Part shown: positions 31,080-38,835 of the stretch, piece by piece
Numbering within the stretch: the stretch's first letter is position 1
How the letters are laid out: every line of letters begins with the position of its first letter
Source of the DNA: an uncultured Litorivicinus sp.
GTDB lineage: Bacteria; Pseudomonadota; Gammaproteobacteria; Pseudomonadales; Litorivicinaceae
Direction: 5' to 3'
NCBI GenBank assembly: GCA_902536515.1
Contig: CACAXU010000006.1
Span: 1 to 41,314, forward strand
Length of the DNA: 41,314 nucleotides
Made by a program: the position numbers and the translations under genes
The notes under the pieces: generated by a model
Databases searched by the model: none
What the model was told of the DNA's origin: nothing
What the model saw: the letters and a program-made list of their open reading frames with translations, nothing else

Positions 31080-33191
31080 TTATCTTGATTCTTCGATCTG
31101 CGCGTTGATGGTGGCCACCACATTGACAGATTGGTCTTCTGGGATTTCTGTGTAAGACAAAACCGTCAAATCTGGAATCCGTGGTCGCACCAGGTTAGAC
31201 AACCAAGGACGGATAATCGGTGATACAACTAGAATGGCTGGCTGCCCTTGATCCTCAATTGTTTGGACCTCGGCACGCATGGATTTGAAAAGCGCTTCAG
31301 CAAGTTCTGGATCAATTGTCAGGGTCTTACTTTGCTGCGACTGCTGAACGGCATTGTGCAGCATTTGCTCAAGCTGAGGTTCCAGTGTCATGACGGGCAT
31401 ATCATCTGAAATATCCACTAAGCTTTGGACGATCATCCGGCCGAGTTTTGGTCTAATGAGTGCCGTTAGATCGTCGGGATCTTGAGTTTTTCCACCCTCT
31501 TCATTCAGAACCTCCAAAATGGTCCGCATGTCACGAATTGGCACGCCATCGCGTAATAGGTTTTGCAGTGTTCGAGTGATCATCGCGAGACTCAGCTTCG
31601 CGGGAACAAGATTTTCCACTAGTTTGGGAGATCGCTCGGCTGTTTTATCGAGGATTTGTTGAACTTCATCATGACCGAGCAACTCCGATGCTGTTCCATA
31701 AAGAAGACTATTGAGATGCGTAGCGATCGCTGTTGTAGGATCGACTACGGTGTACCCCAGTGTCCGCGCATGATCGCGTTGCGAGGGCTCGATCCAGACC
31801 GCATCCAAGCCAAACGCAGGCTCCTTGGTCGCGATACCTTCGATTGGGACCGTAATGTGGCCGGGGTTGATTGCTAATTCTTTTCCACTATAACTCTGGC
31901 CTCGACCACGGAGTACGCCATTGATAAGCAGATGGTATGTGTTCGGCTCAAGATCGAGGTTGTCACGAATCCGAACTGGCTGAATTAAAAAGCCAAGTTC
32001 TGTTGAGAGTTTTTTGCGTACCCCTTTGACCCGACTGAGCAGTTGACCTCCGGTTTCTGTATTTACCAGTGGAATTAGACCGTACCCGATCTCAAGGGAG
32101 ATTAAATCGACTTGGCTGACGTCTTCCCACTGCACATCCTGCTCATCGATAGGGCTGGTAGTGCCTGTTGACGCATCGGATGCAGCTTGTTCAGTGTCTT
32201 CACCAGCCCTCAATTGATAGACGATTATTCCGATTCCAGCTGAAACAGCGGCAAGTGAGATAAATACGGTTGATGGCATCCCGGGGATAACACCGAGGAG
32301 GAGCAAAATCGCTGCTGTCACAAACAATGCAGTCGGATTAGCGAGTTGCGTTGTTGTCTGCTCTGTCATCGACTGATTAGTCGTAACGCGAGTCACAATA
32401 ATTGCTGTCGCCAATGACAGGATTAAAGAGGGGATCTGTGCAACTAATCCATCACCGATGGTGAGTAGGACATAAATCTCTCCCGCATCTGTAAAGGACA
32501 TATCGTATTGGGTGATTCCAATTGTTAACCCACCGATGATGTTAATAATCAATATCAGTAGTCCCGCGATCGCGTCACCGCGAACAAATTTGCTGGCACC
32601 ATCCATCGAACCAAAGAAGTCGGATTCTTGGGCGATTTCAGCGCGTCGTAATTTTGCCTCTTCTTGATCAATCACCCCGCTATTGAGATCTGCATCAATT
32701 GCCATTTGCTTACCAGGCATTGCATCAAGCGTAAATCGTGCAATTACTTCAGAGACTCGACCAGCACCCTTCGTCACAACGATAAAATTAATGATCATTA
32801 AGATTCCGAAGATGATGAATCCAACCAAATAATTACCGCTGATAACAAACTTACCGAAGGCCTCAATGACCTTGCCTGCCGCATCGGTCCCCTCGTGACC
32901 ATTCACTAAAACAATCCGCGTCGATGCGACGTTGAGGGATAGACGTAGCATCGTCGCGAAAAGAAGGACAGCTGGGAACGAAGAAAAATCGAGCGGTTTC
33001 TCGGTGTGAATACTGATCATAATCACGACCAGTGCAATCATGATGTTTAGGGTGAAAAGAATATCAAGCAGCACCGTCGGTAGCGGCAAGATCAGCATTG
33101 CGATAATCAGAAGAACAAGCGCAGGGATTCCCATAGACTTGAAATCCACGTTGGGAATCCGTTGACGAAAATCTGACAGCGCAAGTTGCAC
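31080..33191 (-). CDS. flhA: Flagellar export gate protein FlhA
   Basis: It starts with GTG at 33191 behind TAGGAAT. The 703-residue protein has eight N-terminal membrane helices beginning with IPALVLLIIAMLILPLPTVLLDI, the conserved FHIPEP-family loop with GKQMAIDADLNSGVIDQEEAKLRR and ESDFFGSMDGASKFVRGDAIAG, then the cytoplasmic ring domain ending PWLSNLVRPRIPDLTVLSYTEIPEDQSVNVV. It heads the minus-strand operon flhA-flhF-flhG-fliA plus two unknown genes. In close relatives flhA follows flhB on the same strand, so this block is rearranged. Confidence 0.97.
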   Translation of the reverse strand: MQLALSDFRQRIPNVDFKSMGIPALVLLIIAMLILPLPTVLLDILFTLNIMIALVVIMISIHTEKPLDFSSFPAVLLFATMLRLSLNVASTRIVLVNGHEGTDAAGKVIEAFGKFVISGNYLVGFIIFGILMIINFIVVTKGAGRVSEVIARFTLDAMPGKQMAIDADLNSGVIDQEEAKLRRAEIAQESDFFGSMDGASKFVRGDAIAGLLILIINIIGGLTIGITQYDMSFTDAGEIYVLLTIGDGLVAQIPSLILSLATAIIVTRVTTNQSMTEQTTTQLANPTALFVTAAILLLLGVIPGMPSTVFISLAAVSAGIGIIVYQLRAGEDTEQAASDASTGTTSPIDEQDVQWEDVSQVDLISLEIGYGLIPLVNTETGGQLLSRVKGVRKKLSTELGFLIQPVRIRDNLDLEPNTYHLLINGVLRGRGQSYSGKELAINPGHITVPIEGIATKEPAFGLDAVWIEPSQRDHARTLGYTVVDPTTAIATHLNSLLYGTASELLGHDEVQQILDKTAERSPKLVENLVPAKLSLAMITRTLQNLLRDGVPIRDMRTILEVLNEEGGKTQDPDDLTALIRPKLGRMIVQSLVDISDDMPVMTLEPQLEQMLHNAVQQSQQSKTLTIDPELAEALFKSMRAEVQTIEDQGQPAILVVSPIIRPWLSNLVRPRIPDLTVLSYTEIPEDQSVNVVATINAQIEESR

Positions 33192-33261
33192 GATTTAATT
33201 CCTAAAAAACAATGGTTTATGTTGCATCGATTCCAGTGGTCGATCTGTTCTAGTTTTAGTT

Positions 33262-33277
33262 AGCAAGAGCAGTGCCA
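33262..33277 (-). promoter_or_regulatory. Sigma54 promoter for the flhA operon
   Basis: On the minus strand, TGGCAC (33277-33272) and TTGCT (33266-33262) with exact GG-N10-GC spacing, a full consensus match, 70 bases before the flhA start. Confidence 0.9.
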
Positions 33278-33319
33278 ATTTTAAATTCCGTGATTCTCCG
33301 GATGACTTAAATCCGTCGG

Positions 33320-33346
33320 TAAATATTTTTTGTTAGCGACCGATAC
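33320..33346 (+). promoter_or_regulatory. Possible sigma28 promoter upstream of flgP
   Basis: TAAA (33320-33323), exactly 15 bases, then ACCGATAC (33339-33346), six of eight consensus bases. It lies 81 bases before flgP and upstream of a sigma54-type site. Confidence 0.4.
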
Positions 33347-33371
33347 TTAACGCAGAGTCCGAATTTAAGTC

Positions 33372-33387
33372 TGGCATCAATTCTGCA
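33372..33387 (+). promoter_or_regulatory. Sigma54 promoter for flgP-flgT
   Basis: TGGCAT (33372-33377) and CTGCA (33383-33387) with exact GG-N10-GC spacing, 40 bases before the flgP ATG. The -12 element has one departure from TTGCA. Confidence 0.65.
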
Positions 33388-33427
33388 AGATAATTCGGGT
33401 GAGCCAAGATTCGGTCGGAGAACAAAC

Positions 33428-33931
33428 ATGCGAGCATCACTAAAATCTCTTGTGATATTTGGAACTACGCTACTGGGTGGATGTAGCATCACGATGACGC
33501 CACCGGGGCAAAACCCTGCCGCCCAGACGGCAACCCCTCAGGTTGAGACAGTCGTGGAAAGGAAAGCGATTCCCGTCGTCGAACGTCGGAGTGCGATCCG
33601 AGCAACCGGTTACGCCGTAATTAGTGTGCAACCATCAGATGTTGGAGCTCAACAACGATTGCTGGCGATCCGAGCATCTAAACTCGATGCGTATCGGGGG
33701 CTCACCGAGCAAGTGTATGGCCAATATCTTGATGCGACTACAACAGTGGCTGATATGGCGGTTCTGAGTGATACCTTCCGAACCCAGGTTGAGGGAGTGA
33801 TTTATGGAGCCAAGGTTGTGAGTATTGCGCCGGTCGGTGAAGACACCTATGAAACAACTTTATCGCTAGATCAGGATGTCGTTGAAGATCTGAGAGCGCT
33901 GTATTTAGCATCAATGGCGAGTCGATCATAG
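33428..33931 (+). CDS. flgP: Flagellar outer-membrane lipoprotein FlgP (LPP20 family)
   Basis: GGAG precedes the ATG. The 167-residue protein has a lipoprotein signal with lipobox TLLGGC (cysteine about residue 19) and a mature LPP20-type domain: AIRATGYAVISVQPS, QQRLLAIRASKLDAYRGLTEQVYG and TFRTQVEGVIYGAKVVSIAPV. This is the pattern of FlgP, which in Vibrio and Campylobacter forms outer basal disks or rings stabilising the motor in the outer membrane. Serine follows the cysteine, compatible with outer-membrane sorting. flgT follows after two bases; no flgO is seen. Confidence 0.9.
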   Translation: MRASLKSLVIFGTTLLGGCSITMTPPGQNPAAQTATPQVETVVERKAIPVVERRSAIRATGYAVISVQPSDVGAQQRLLAIRASKLDAYRGLTEQVYGQYLDATTTVADMAVLSDTFRTQVEGVIYGAKVVSIAPVGEDTYETTLSLDQDVVEDLRALYLASMASRS

Positions 33932-33933
33932 CC

Positions 33934-35046
33934 ATGCGTTTTGTCGCTGGGTTAGTAAGCTATGTTGTGAGTGTCTGCGTCTGGGCCGATGGGCATCTGG
34001 GCGCGGATATGAGCGAGCAGGTGCTCAAAGCGATTAAAGAACAATTGGTTGCAGAGGCGCAGATCGCGGAAACTCAGGTTACGAACACGGCCTGGCTCGA
34101 CAGCGACGGACGACTCCACGAAAGTACCATGATTCGCTCAGATGTGCGGGTCAGAGGTGTTCAGGTACACCGCTACCTCGAGGAAATGCGCCGGCCTGAA
34201 GTGGAGATTACCTTGGACGAGAAACCAGGTGCATTGCCCGAGTGTTTCGCTCCTGATGATCACTTAGTCCGCACTGTGAAGGTGCATCCTGCCATGAAGG
34301 CTGGGCAGTTAAATGCTAACCACCTGGGGCTTGTTCGTCAGTTGGGAGAGGTCATTAACTCTGAGTTGCAGCAAGGTTTGGAACACAGTCCGTTCTGGCA
34401 CACGATACAGCAGCAACAGTTGACCAGTGGTTATTTACAGATGGTTTCAGGAGTCGTGCCTGAGGTATCTCGATACGACATGCGAGTGACTATTAGTCAG
34501 GGCCAACCTCCACAAGCACATCAGATTGAGAGTATCCCGGGTTCAGATCCCGTCAGTACTTTTTTCAATGGATCGCCCTCTTGGTTTCCAGAATCGTGGG
34601 TTCGTGTCCACCTGTCGCTCATTGATTCGGCAGAAGGTGGTCTGGTGTGGCAGGCGCGCACCAACTTGAGAATTCCAGCGAGACCGGTGTCTTACACGGA
34701 TGAAGTGCTTCCACGATCCTTGAACCAAACGATCAATGAATTGTTGTCAAAATGGATGGTAGATCTCGTTAAATATGCTCGCTGTGAGCCCATTCATTTT
34801 GCGTTGATGCAGAAGGCAAATAATCAAATGCAGATTGACGGTGGCACTTCGGCAGGACTCAGCGTTGGTGATCAGTTGTTGATTATTGATCGAGATACGA
34901 TTCCGCAACGAAGTATGGAGCCGGGTGCATTGGCAGACTTGTCGCTTGTTCAAGTCACTCAAACGTTTGAGAATCATGCGACCATCGAGCTTGTTGCTGG
35001 GGCTTCCTTGCAGCAGACTGGTGGTCGAGTGGCATTACCGTTTTAG
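33934..35046 (+). CDS. flgT: Flagellar H-ring assembly protein FlgT
   Basis: The 370-residue protein has a short signal peptide (FVAGLVSYVVSVCVWA) and the order of elements seen in FlgT: an N-terminal helix/strand domain with VTNTAWLDSDGRLHESTMI, a central domain with YDMRVTISQG and SWVRVHLSLIDSAEGGLVWQ, and a C-terminal domain with GGTSAGLSVGDQLLII. FlgT builds the H ring around the LP ring in sodium-driven Vibrio motors and helps stator retention. Its presence next to flgP fits the PomAB-type stator upstream. Family match is by pattern; divergence is considerable. Confidence 0.82.
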   Translation: MRFVAGLVSYVVSVCVWADGHLGADMSEQVLKAIKEQLVAEAQIAETQVTNTAWLDSDGRLHESTMIRSDVRVRGVQVHRYLEEMRRPEVEITLDEKPGALPECFAPDDHLVRTVKVHPAMKAGQLNANHLGLVRQLGEVINSELQQGLEHSPFWHTIQQQQLTSGYLQMVSGVVPEVSRYDMRVTISQGQPPQAHQIESIPGSDPVSTFFNGSPSWFPESWVRVHLSLIDSAEGGLVWQARTNLRIPARPVSYTDEVLPRSLNQTINELLSKWMVDLVKYARCEPIHFALMQKANNQMQIDGGTSAGLSVGDQLLIIDRDTIPQRSMEPGALADLSLVQVTQTFENHATIELVAGASLQQTGGRVALPF

Positions 35047-35058
35047 TAGGGATTGATT

Positions 35059-35532
35059 ATGTTGCGAATCGCAAGTGTTCTTTTGATATGTGTGACATGT
35101 TCTGTCAATGCTGCAGACATGTCGGTCGATCAGGCGGTGTCGCGGCTTCTGAAAGATATTCAACAAGAGGTTGAGGTTCTCAAGGTTCCCGTCCCGTCGA
35201 AGGATGAAGTCAACCAAGAAGGACAAGCTGGCAAATCTGGCGGGCAGATTGTAACCAATGGTACGCATCGTGTCCGACGCGGTGAAACCCTGGATATGGT
35301 GATCCGAAAAGTCGTACCAAATTCGGCAATACAACCACGAATCTTGCGTCAGGCATTTGTACGAGCGAATCCACATGCGTTTCGGCGTGGTAATCCCAAC
35401 TGGTTATATGCAGGCGCGGTGCTTCACGTTCCGGATATCGAGCATTTGCGTCAGGTTATTTTTAAGAATTCACCCAATCGGCTTAAGAAGAATATTAGTG
35501 ACGAGAAAGCTGGCTGGGTAAGGTTTCCATAG
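35059..35532 (+). CDS. Exported LysM/FimV-like protein
   Basis: I choose the ATG at 35059, with TAGGG seven bases upstream; a TTG lies two codons earlier. The 157-residue protein has a signal peptide (LRIASVLLICVTCSVNA) and a C-terminal LysM/FimV-type fold from about residue 70: HRVRRGETLDMVIRKVVPN, ILRQAFVRANPHAFRRGNPNWLYAGAVLHVPD. LysM domains bind peptidoglycan. Position after flgT and before the FliK-like gene suggests a periplasmic role in the flagellar ring region, but this is inference. Confidence 0.8.
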   Translation: MLRIASVLLICVTCSVNAADMSVDQAVSRLLKDIQQEVEVLKVPVPSKDEVNQEGQAGKSGGQIVTNGTHRVRRGETLDMVIRKVVPNSAIQPRILRQAFVRANPHAFRRGNPNWLYAGAVLHVPDIEHLRQVIFKNSPNRLKKNISDEKAGWVRFP

Positions 35533-37185
35533 ATGGTATCGCCGATCTCGAATCATCTGAGATCGGAGGTTGGACCCATTAGTCTCGAGCGGGTTCTGCA
35601 TGCAGGCTATGGGAGCCGATTGGCAATCAGTGGGGATAACGCTCAATATATACTGAGCTATAACACGGCTACAAAATCGTTGGTCCTGACGGTGTCAACG
35701 CCGCAAGCAAATCAAGTCATTCCTGTATCAGCATCGCAAGATTTGGTGTCTTTGGTGATCAAATATGGGTCTCTACGACTGGTGACAGCTGAGGCCGATC
35801 CAACTAATGGTGTGATTTTTAAGGGTGTGATACCAACGCCTCAGCCGACACAGGTCGTCCTGACTTACCGGGTCGAAATGAGCGACATAAAGGCTCAATC
35901 AGCTCATCGAATAAGCCGGGACGTAGTCAAAGAAAGACATCCATTATTCACGGCGATCAGTCGGATCGATGCGCGCCAAGTGAATGGCGCTTTATCCCAG
36001 CGACTACAGCCTTTGATGTTCGACCAAACGGTCTTGATTTCGCCTGAGCCCAATCATTTAGAAAACTCCGCTCAACTGGTCCGTTCGGTGGTAGCATCGT
36101 TGCCAACGATCGAAGGGAATAAAAGCATGCTAATCCCAGATATCAATCCGGCAGTGCCGCGACCTATTGGTCCAGATGCGTTACCAAATAACGTACCGAT
36201 TTCTCAGCCAATCGCTGCCGAGCTTGGGCTGAAACCTGGGCAGGTCGTTCAAGCCTTGGTCGCAAACACTGGGGATAAAATGGCCTTGCAATTAAAAAAT
36301 GGTGAAATTCCATTGCCCTCGAACCTTCGACTTCCAGAGGGACAGGTTCAATTGCGAGTGATGCAGGGTCCCCAGGGTCTTCTATTGAGTTTTTCTGGAG
36401 CACAGACAGTGCCTGCTAGCCAAGCTGCAGCAGTTGGCGGCGTTTCTGCTGCTCTCGCCAATATTTTGGCGAGACCTGCTGGGAAGTCGCAGATCCAAAG
36501 TTTGTTTTCGCCACGAGCCATGGAGTCTCTTCTTTCCGGTCAAGGGCTTGATCGCGAGGCTCGGGTGCTACAGAACAACCGTCTTGACTCAAATACGCTG
36601 AACGCTCAAGCGATTGCTCGGGCTGTGCAATTTGGTGGATTGAACACTGAAAGAGCCGTGCTCGATGGAGTTTCTTTGTCAGCTCAGATGTTGAAACCTT
36701 GGTTACGGCAGATTTTGCGGCTCTTGCCTGCGCAGTCAGAAATCTCATCGAGGTTCTCTGATCTGGTTGGGGACGTTGAGCGTTTCCAACTCGATGCGAT
36801 GCCAAATACTGGTAATCGAGATCACATCGGGATGTCGGCGCTTTTGTTATTCAGGGATCAACTACCCGTGGAACTTATTTTTGAGCGTTTTCCCTCGGCG
36901 GACGATGATGGCGCTACGATATGGGTGATTAATTTGCATACGTCGCTCGAGCTTTTGGGTGAAATTTGGATGAAGTCGACTTTTTCAAGAAAAGATGTCG
37001 ATTTTGTCATGTGGGCCGTTGAGCCGAAAACAGCAAATCTTGCAAAGGAAGCGTCGATCGATTTGAAAGAAGCGTTTTCTGAGATTGATCTTACTGTCCG
37101 GACCATTCAGATATTGAATTCTGAGCGAACGAACTTCCCTGAACGCGGTAAGCCAATGCATTCGAATTTGGATTTGCAGGCATGA
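35533..37185 (+). CDS. Second FliK-like protein
   Basis: The ATG follows the LysM gene's stop directly, with AAGG nine bases upstream. The 550-residue protein has a long variable N-terminal part rich in Q, S and V, and a C-terminal domain (about residues 430-530) with the fold pattern of the FliK C-terminus: ALLLFRDQLPVELIF, TIWVINLHTSLELLGEIWMK, DVDFVMWAVEPKTANL and DLKEAFSEIDLTVRTIQIL. The PAELG motif is not kept. A FliK-like gene directly before an FhlX gene is a known pairing in gammaproteobacteria. The role is probably in export or hook-related control, distinct from the main FliK. Confidence 0.75.
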   Translation: MVSPISNHLRSEVGPISLERVLHAGYGSRLAISGDNAQYILSYNTATKSLVLTVSTPQANQVIPVSASQDLVSLVIKYGSLRLVTAEADPTNGVIFKGVIPTPQPTQVVLTYRVEMSDIKAQSAHRISRDVVKERHPLFTAISRIDARQVNGALSQRLQPLMFDQTVLISPEPNHLENSAQLVRSVVASLPTIEGNKSMLIPDINPAVPRPIGPDALPNNVPISQPIAAELGLKPGQVVQALVANTGDKMALQLKNGEIPLPSNLRLPEGQVQLRVMQGPQGLLLSFSGAQTVPASQAAAVGGVSAALANILARPAGKSQIQSLFSPRAMESLLSGQGLDREARVLQNNRLDSNTLNAQAIARAVQFGGLNTERAVLDGVSLSAQMLKPWLRQILRLLPAQSEISSRFSDLVGDVERFQLDAMPNTGNRDHIGMSALLLFRDQLPVELIFERFPSADDDGATIWVINLHTSLELLGEIWMKSTFSRKDVDFVMWAVEPKTANLAKEASIDLKEAFSEIDLTVRTIQILNSERTNFPERGKPMHSNLDLQA

Positions 37186-37451
37186 AGTTGCAAAAGAAAA
37201 AAGCCGTTGCGCTTGAATATGGTGCGCAAGAATCGCCTACTTTGATTGCTAAAGGGCAGGATGATCTGGCTTTAGAGATTATCGAAGAGGCGAAAAAACA
37301 TGGGATTTTTATCGCTGAGGATCCGCAACTCGTCGCTGCGTTGTCGCAGGTTGGTTTATCCGAGGAAATTCCAGAAGAGTTGTATCATGCGGTTGCTGTG
37401 ATGCTTGCCTGGGCCTACTGGCTCAAGGGTCTCTCGCCAACAGAACAATGA
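37182..37451 (+). CDS. FhlX-type protein (FlhB C-terminal-like export switch homologue)
   Basis: The 89-residue protein corresponds to the cytoplasmic tail of FlhB without membrane helices. It has AVALEYGAQESPTLIAKGQDDLALEIIEEAKKHGI, then IPEELYHAVAVMLAWAYWLKG. The self-cleavage NPTH motif is absent: the protein starts just after where it would be. In other species this homologue can partly stand in for the FlhB tail. The ATG overlaps the stop of the FliK-like gene (ATGA), so the two are coupled and probably act together. Confidence 0.85.
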   Translation: MKLQKKKAVALEYGAQESPTLIAKGQDDLALEIIEEAKKHGIFIAEDPQLVAALSQVGLSEEIPEELYHAVAVMLAWAYWLKGLSPTEQ

Positions 37452-37461
37452 GGATATCGAT

Positions 37462-38028
37462 CTATTTTTGGTCTCTTGCTGGATGGTATTGCGGCTTTAC
37501 CGCAATCAAGGGTCGCGCATGTGGTGGGAGCTCTTGTGTTTGCAACAGTAAGTTAACAAATCGCTCCATAGCCTTTGGACACCAGTGACAGATGGCAAGA
37601 CCGGTGAGCCCGAATGATAGAAGAATTAATAACGTCGCTTTCAATCGAACTGACACTGGCTGGTTTTGATCGAGTGTGATGAGCCCAGACGAAATCCAAG
37701 TTTCAGGACCAATAGCCTCTGCACTAATCCGTGACCAAACCCCAAATTCACAGATGACTGTAATTGGATCGTTTTTATTTTTTTGATTTAAGACATTTGA
37801 AAAAACTGTCGGTAAGTCCCTAACATTGACTCGATTCGCGTTGACGAAGGCAAAACGATAAACGGGCTCGCCGTTATCGCAGGAGATATTTGGCCGAGGT
37901 TGCCATTGGGTCATCGAAGTCTGACTGATATTGGTGAGAGCAATTAAAATAAACAGGCCAGCGACGATCATGGTGACACGAAGCAATCCAGGGTCTGTCT
38001 GTTGAAGAGCGGGTTCGGATTTACGCAT
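37462..38028 (-). CDS. Membrane protein with a bacterial SH3-like domain, after flgN
   Basis: I use the ATG at 38028, inside the flgN end; a GTG precedes it. The 188-residue protein has two membrane helices, at about residues 17-35 (LLRVTMIVAGLFILIALT) and 127-147 (ATLLILLSFGLTGLAICHW). Between them is a periplasmic SH3b-type segment (ANRVNVRDLPTVFSNVLNQ, then VICEFGVWSRIS). SH3b domains often bind peptidoglycan. It overlaps flgN and so belongs to the flgM-flgN operon with its sigma28 promoter. I recognise no named protein. Confidence 0.7.
   Translation of the reverse strand: MRKSEPALQQTDPGLLRVTMIVAGLFILIALTNISQTSMTQWQPRPNISCDNGEPVYRFAFVNANRVNVRDLPTVFSNVLNQKNKNDPITVICEFGVWSRISAEAIGPETWISSGLITLDQNQPVSVRLKATLLILLSFGLTGLAICHWCPKAMERFVNLLLQTQELPPHARPLIAVKPQYHPARDQK
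37488..37506. repeat. Perfect 7-bp inverted repeat near convergent gene ends
   Basis: ATTGCGG, five bases, CCGCAAT, inside the 3' end of the SH3 gene and about 40 bases past the FhlX stop. There is no following T-run in either direction. It may slow or end transcription between the convergent operons, or be chance. Confidence 0.3.
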
Positions 38029-38437
38029 CACCAGATAAAATTGAATGTCGGGTCGCCCGTGTCTTACCCAGTTTTGTATAAAGCTCTAAAGTCGCTGATG
38101 GGTCTTGATCTTGTAGCGCAGATAGTGCCCCGCGAATGCTGTCCAACTGCTTCGAAATGAGTAGTTCATTACGATGATGCAACCGCTTGCACCTTTCAAG
38201 CAAGCTCGTTATTTCGTTCCAGACCGGATTATTCAGCAGTTGCTGTGTTTCAGCCTGATCAAGCTTCTCACCGATGAAATCCAAACCGGCTAAGACTTCT
38301 AAAATTTTAAGTTTTTCGGCTTGAAGCGTCTCGAAAAACTCTAAATTCTGATTTTTCAGAGCTTCGAATTCTTCTGTGAGGAGAGAATCTAAGCGTTTCA
38401 CTGAATTTAAGGTTTCTAATAATTGTGTTGACTGCAT
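38021..38437 (-). CDS. flgN: Flagellar export chaperone FlgN
   Basis: I use the ATG at 38437; a TTG two codons earlier is possible. The 138-residue protein is helical with the FlgN pattern LDSLLTEEFEALKNQNLEFFETLQAEKLKILEVL and LLERCKRLHHRNELLISKQ. FlgN escorts the hook-filament junction proteins FlgK and FlgL in the cytoplasm. It follows flgM by nine bases, as is usual. Confidence 0.92.
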   Translation of the reverse strand: MQSTQLLETLNSVKRLDSLLTEEFEALKNQNLEFFETLQAEKLKILEVLAGLDFIGEKLDQAETQQLLNNPVWNEITSLLERCKRLHHRNELLISKQLDSIRGALSALQDQDPSATLELYTKLGKTRATRHSILSGDA

Positions 38438-38446
38438 TACCAAAGG

Positions 38447-38737
38447 CTACAGTAACTTCTCGATCTCCGTAAAGCCCTCTGCAATCTTCTTTGGATCCAA
38501 TGGATAATTCCCATCCGCAAGCGCTTGTTTGATCTGAGCAACCTTAGCTTCGTCAAATCCGGCGCGTCTCAACTCGATGACTGTTTCGTCGCTCAGTTGT
38601 ACTTCATCTGACGTCTGTCGGGCGACCGGTGCTTTTTGAGATTCTACATCAGCACTTTTTAACTCGTCGTCTTTCTTTTGTTCGGGCTTGATTGCAGACA
38701 ATGCCTTTGCACTAACGCCTGAAATTGGATCTGTCAT
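38447..38737 (-). CDS. flgM: Anti-sigma28 factor FlgM
   Basis: The 96-residue protein has a disordered, polar N-terminus (DPISGVSAKALSAIKPEQKK) and the FliA-binding C-terminal helices: VQLSDETVIELRRAGFDEAKVAQIKQALADGNYPLDPKKIAEGFTEIEKLL as a continuous pattern ending at the C-terminus. GGAGACGG precedes the ATG. It is exported after hook completion, which frees FliA. It has its own sigma28 promoter, giving a feedback loop. Confidence 0.95.
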   Translation of the reverse strand: MTDPISGVSAKALSAIKPEQKKDDELKSADVESQKAPVARQTSDEVQLSDETVIELRRAGFDEAKVAQIKQALADGNYPLDPKKIAEGFTEIEKLL

Positions 38738-38776
38738 TTCCGTCTCCTCACAATCTGGAACGACTCTACAATCGTT

Positions 38777-38803
38777 GAATCGACAATATTTCTAAAAACT
38801 TTA
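38777..38803 (-). promoter_or_regulatory. Sigma28 (FliA) promoter for flgM-flgN
   Basis: On the minus strand, TAAAGTTT (from 38803; a perfect extended -35), 15 bases after TAAA, then GTCGATTC (38784-38777), a weaker -10. It lies about 40 bases before the flgM ATG. FlgM being FliA-controlled is the usual feedback arrangement. Confidence 0.65.
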
Positions 38804-38814
38804 ACAATTTTTTG

Positions 38815-38833
38815 AAAAAAAGTCCCGAGCGGG
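38815..38833 (-). terminator. Possible short intrinsic terminator after flgA
   Basis: On the minus strand just past the flgA stop, CCC-GCTC-GGG is followed within two bases by seven T. The stem is very short, so activity is doubtful, but position and T-run fit separating flgA from flgM. Confidence 0.35.
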
Positions 38834-38835
38834 CG

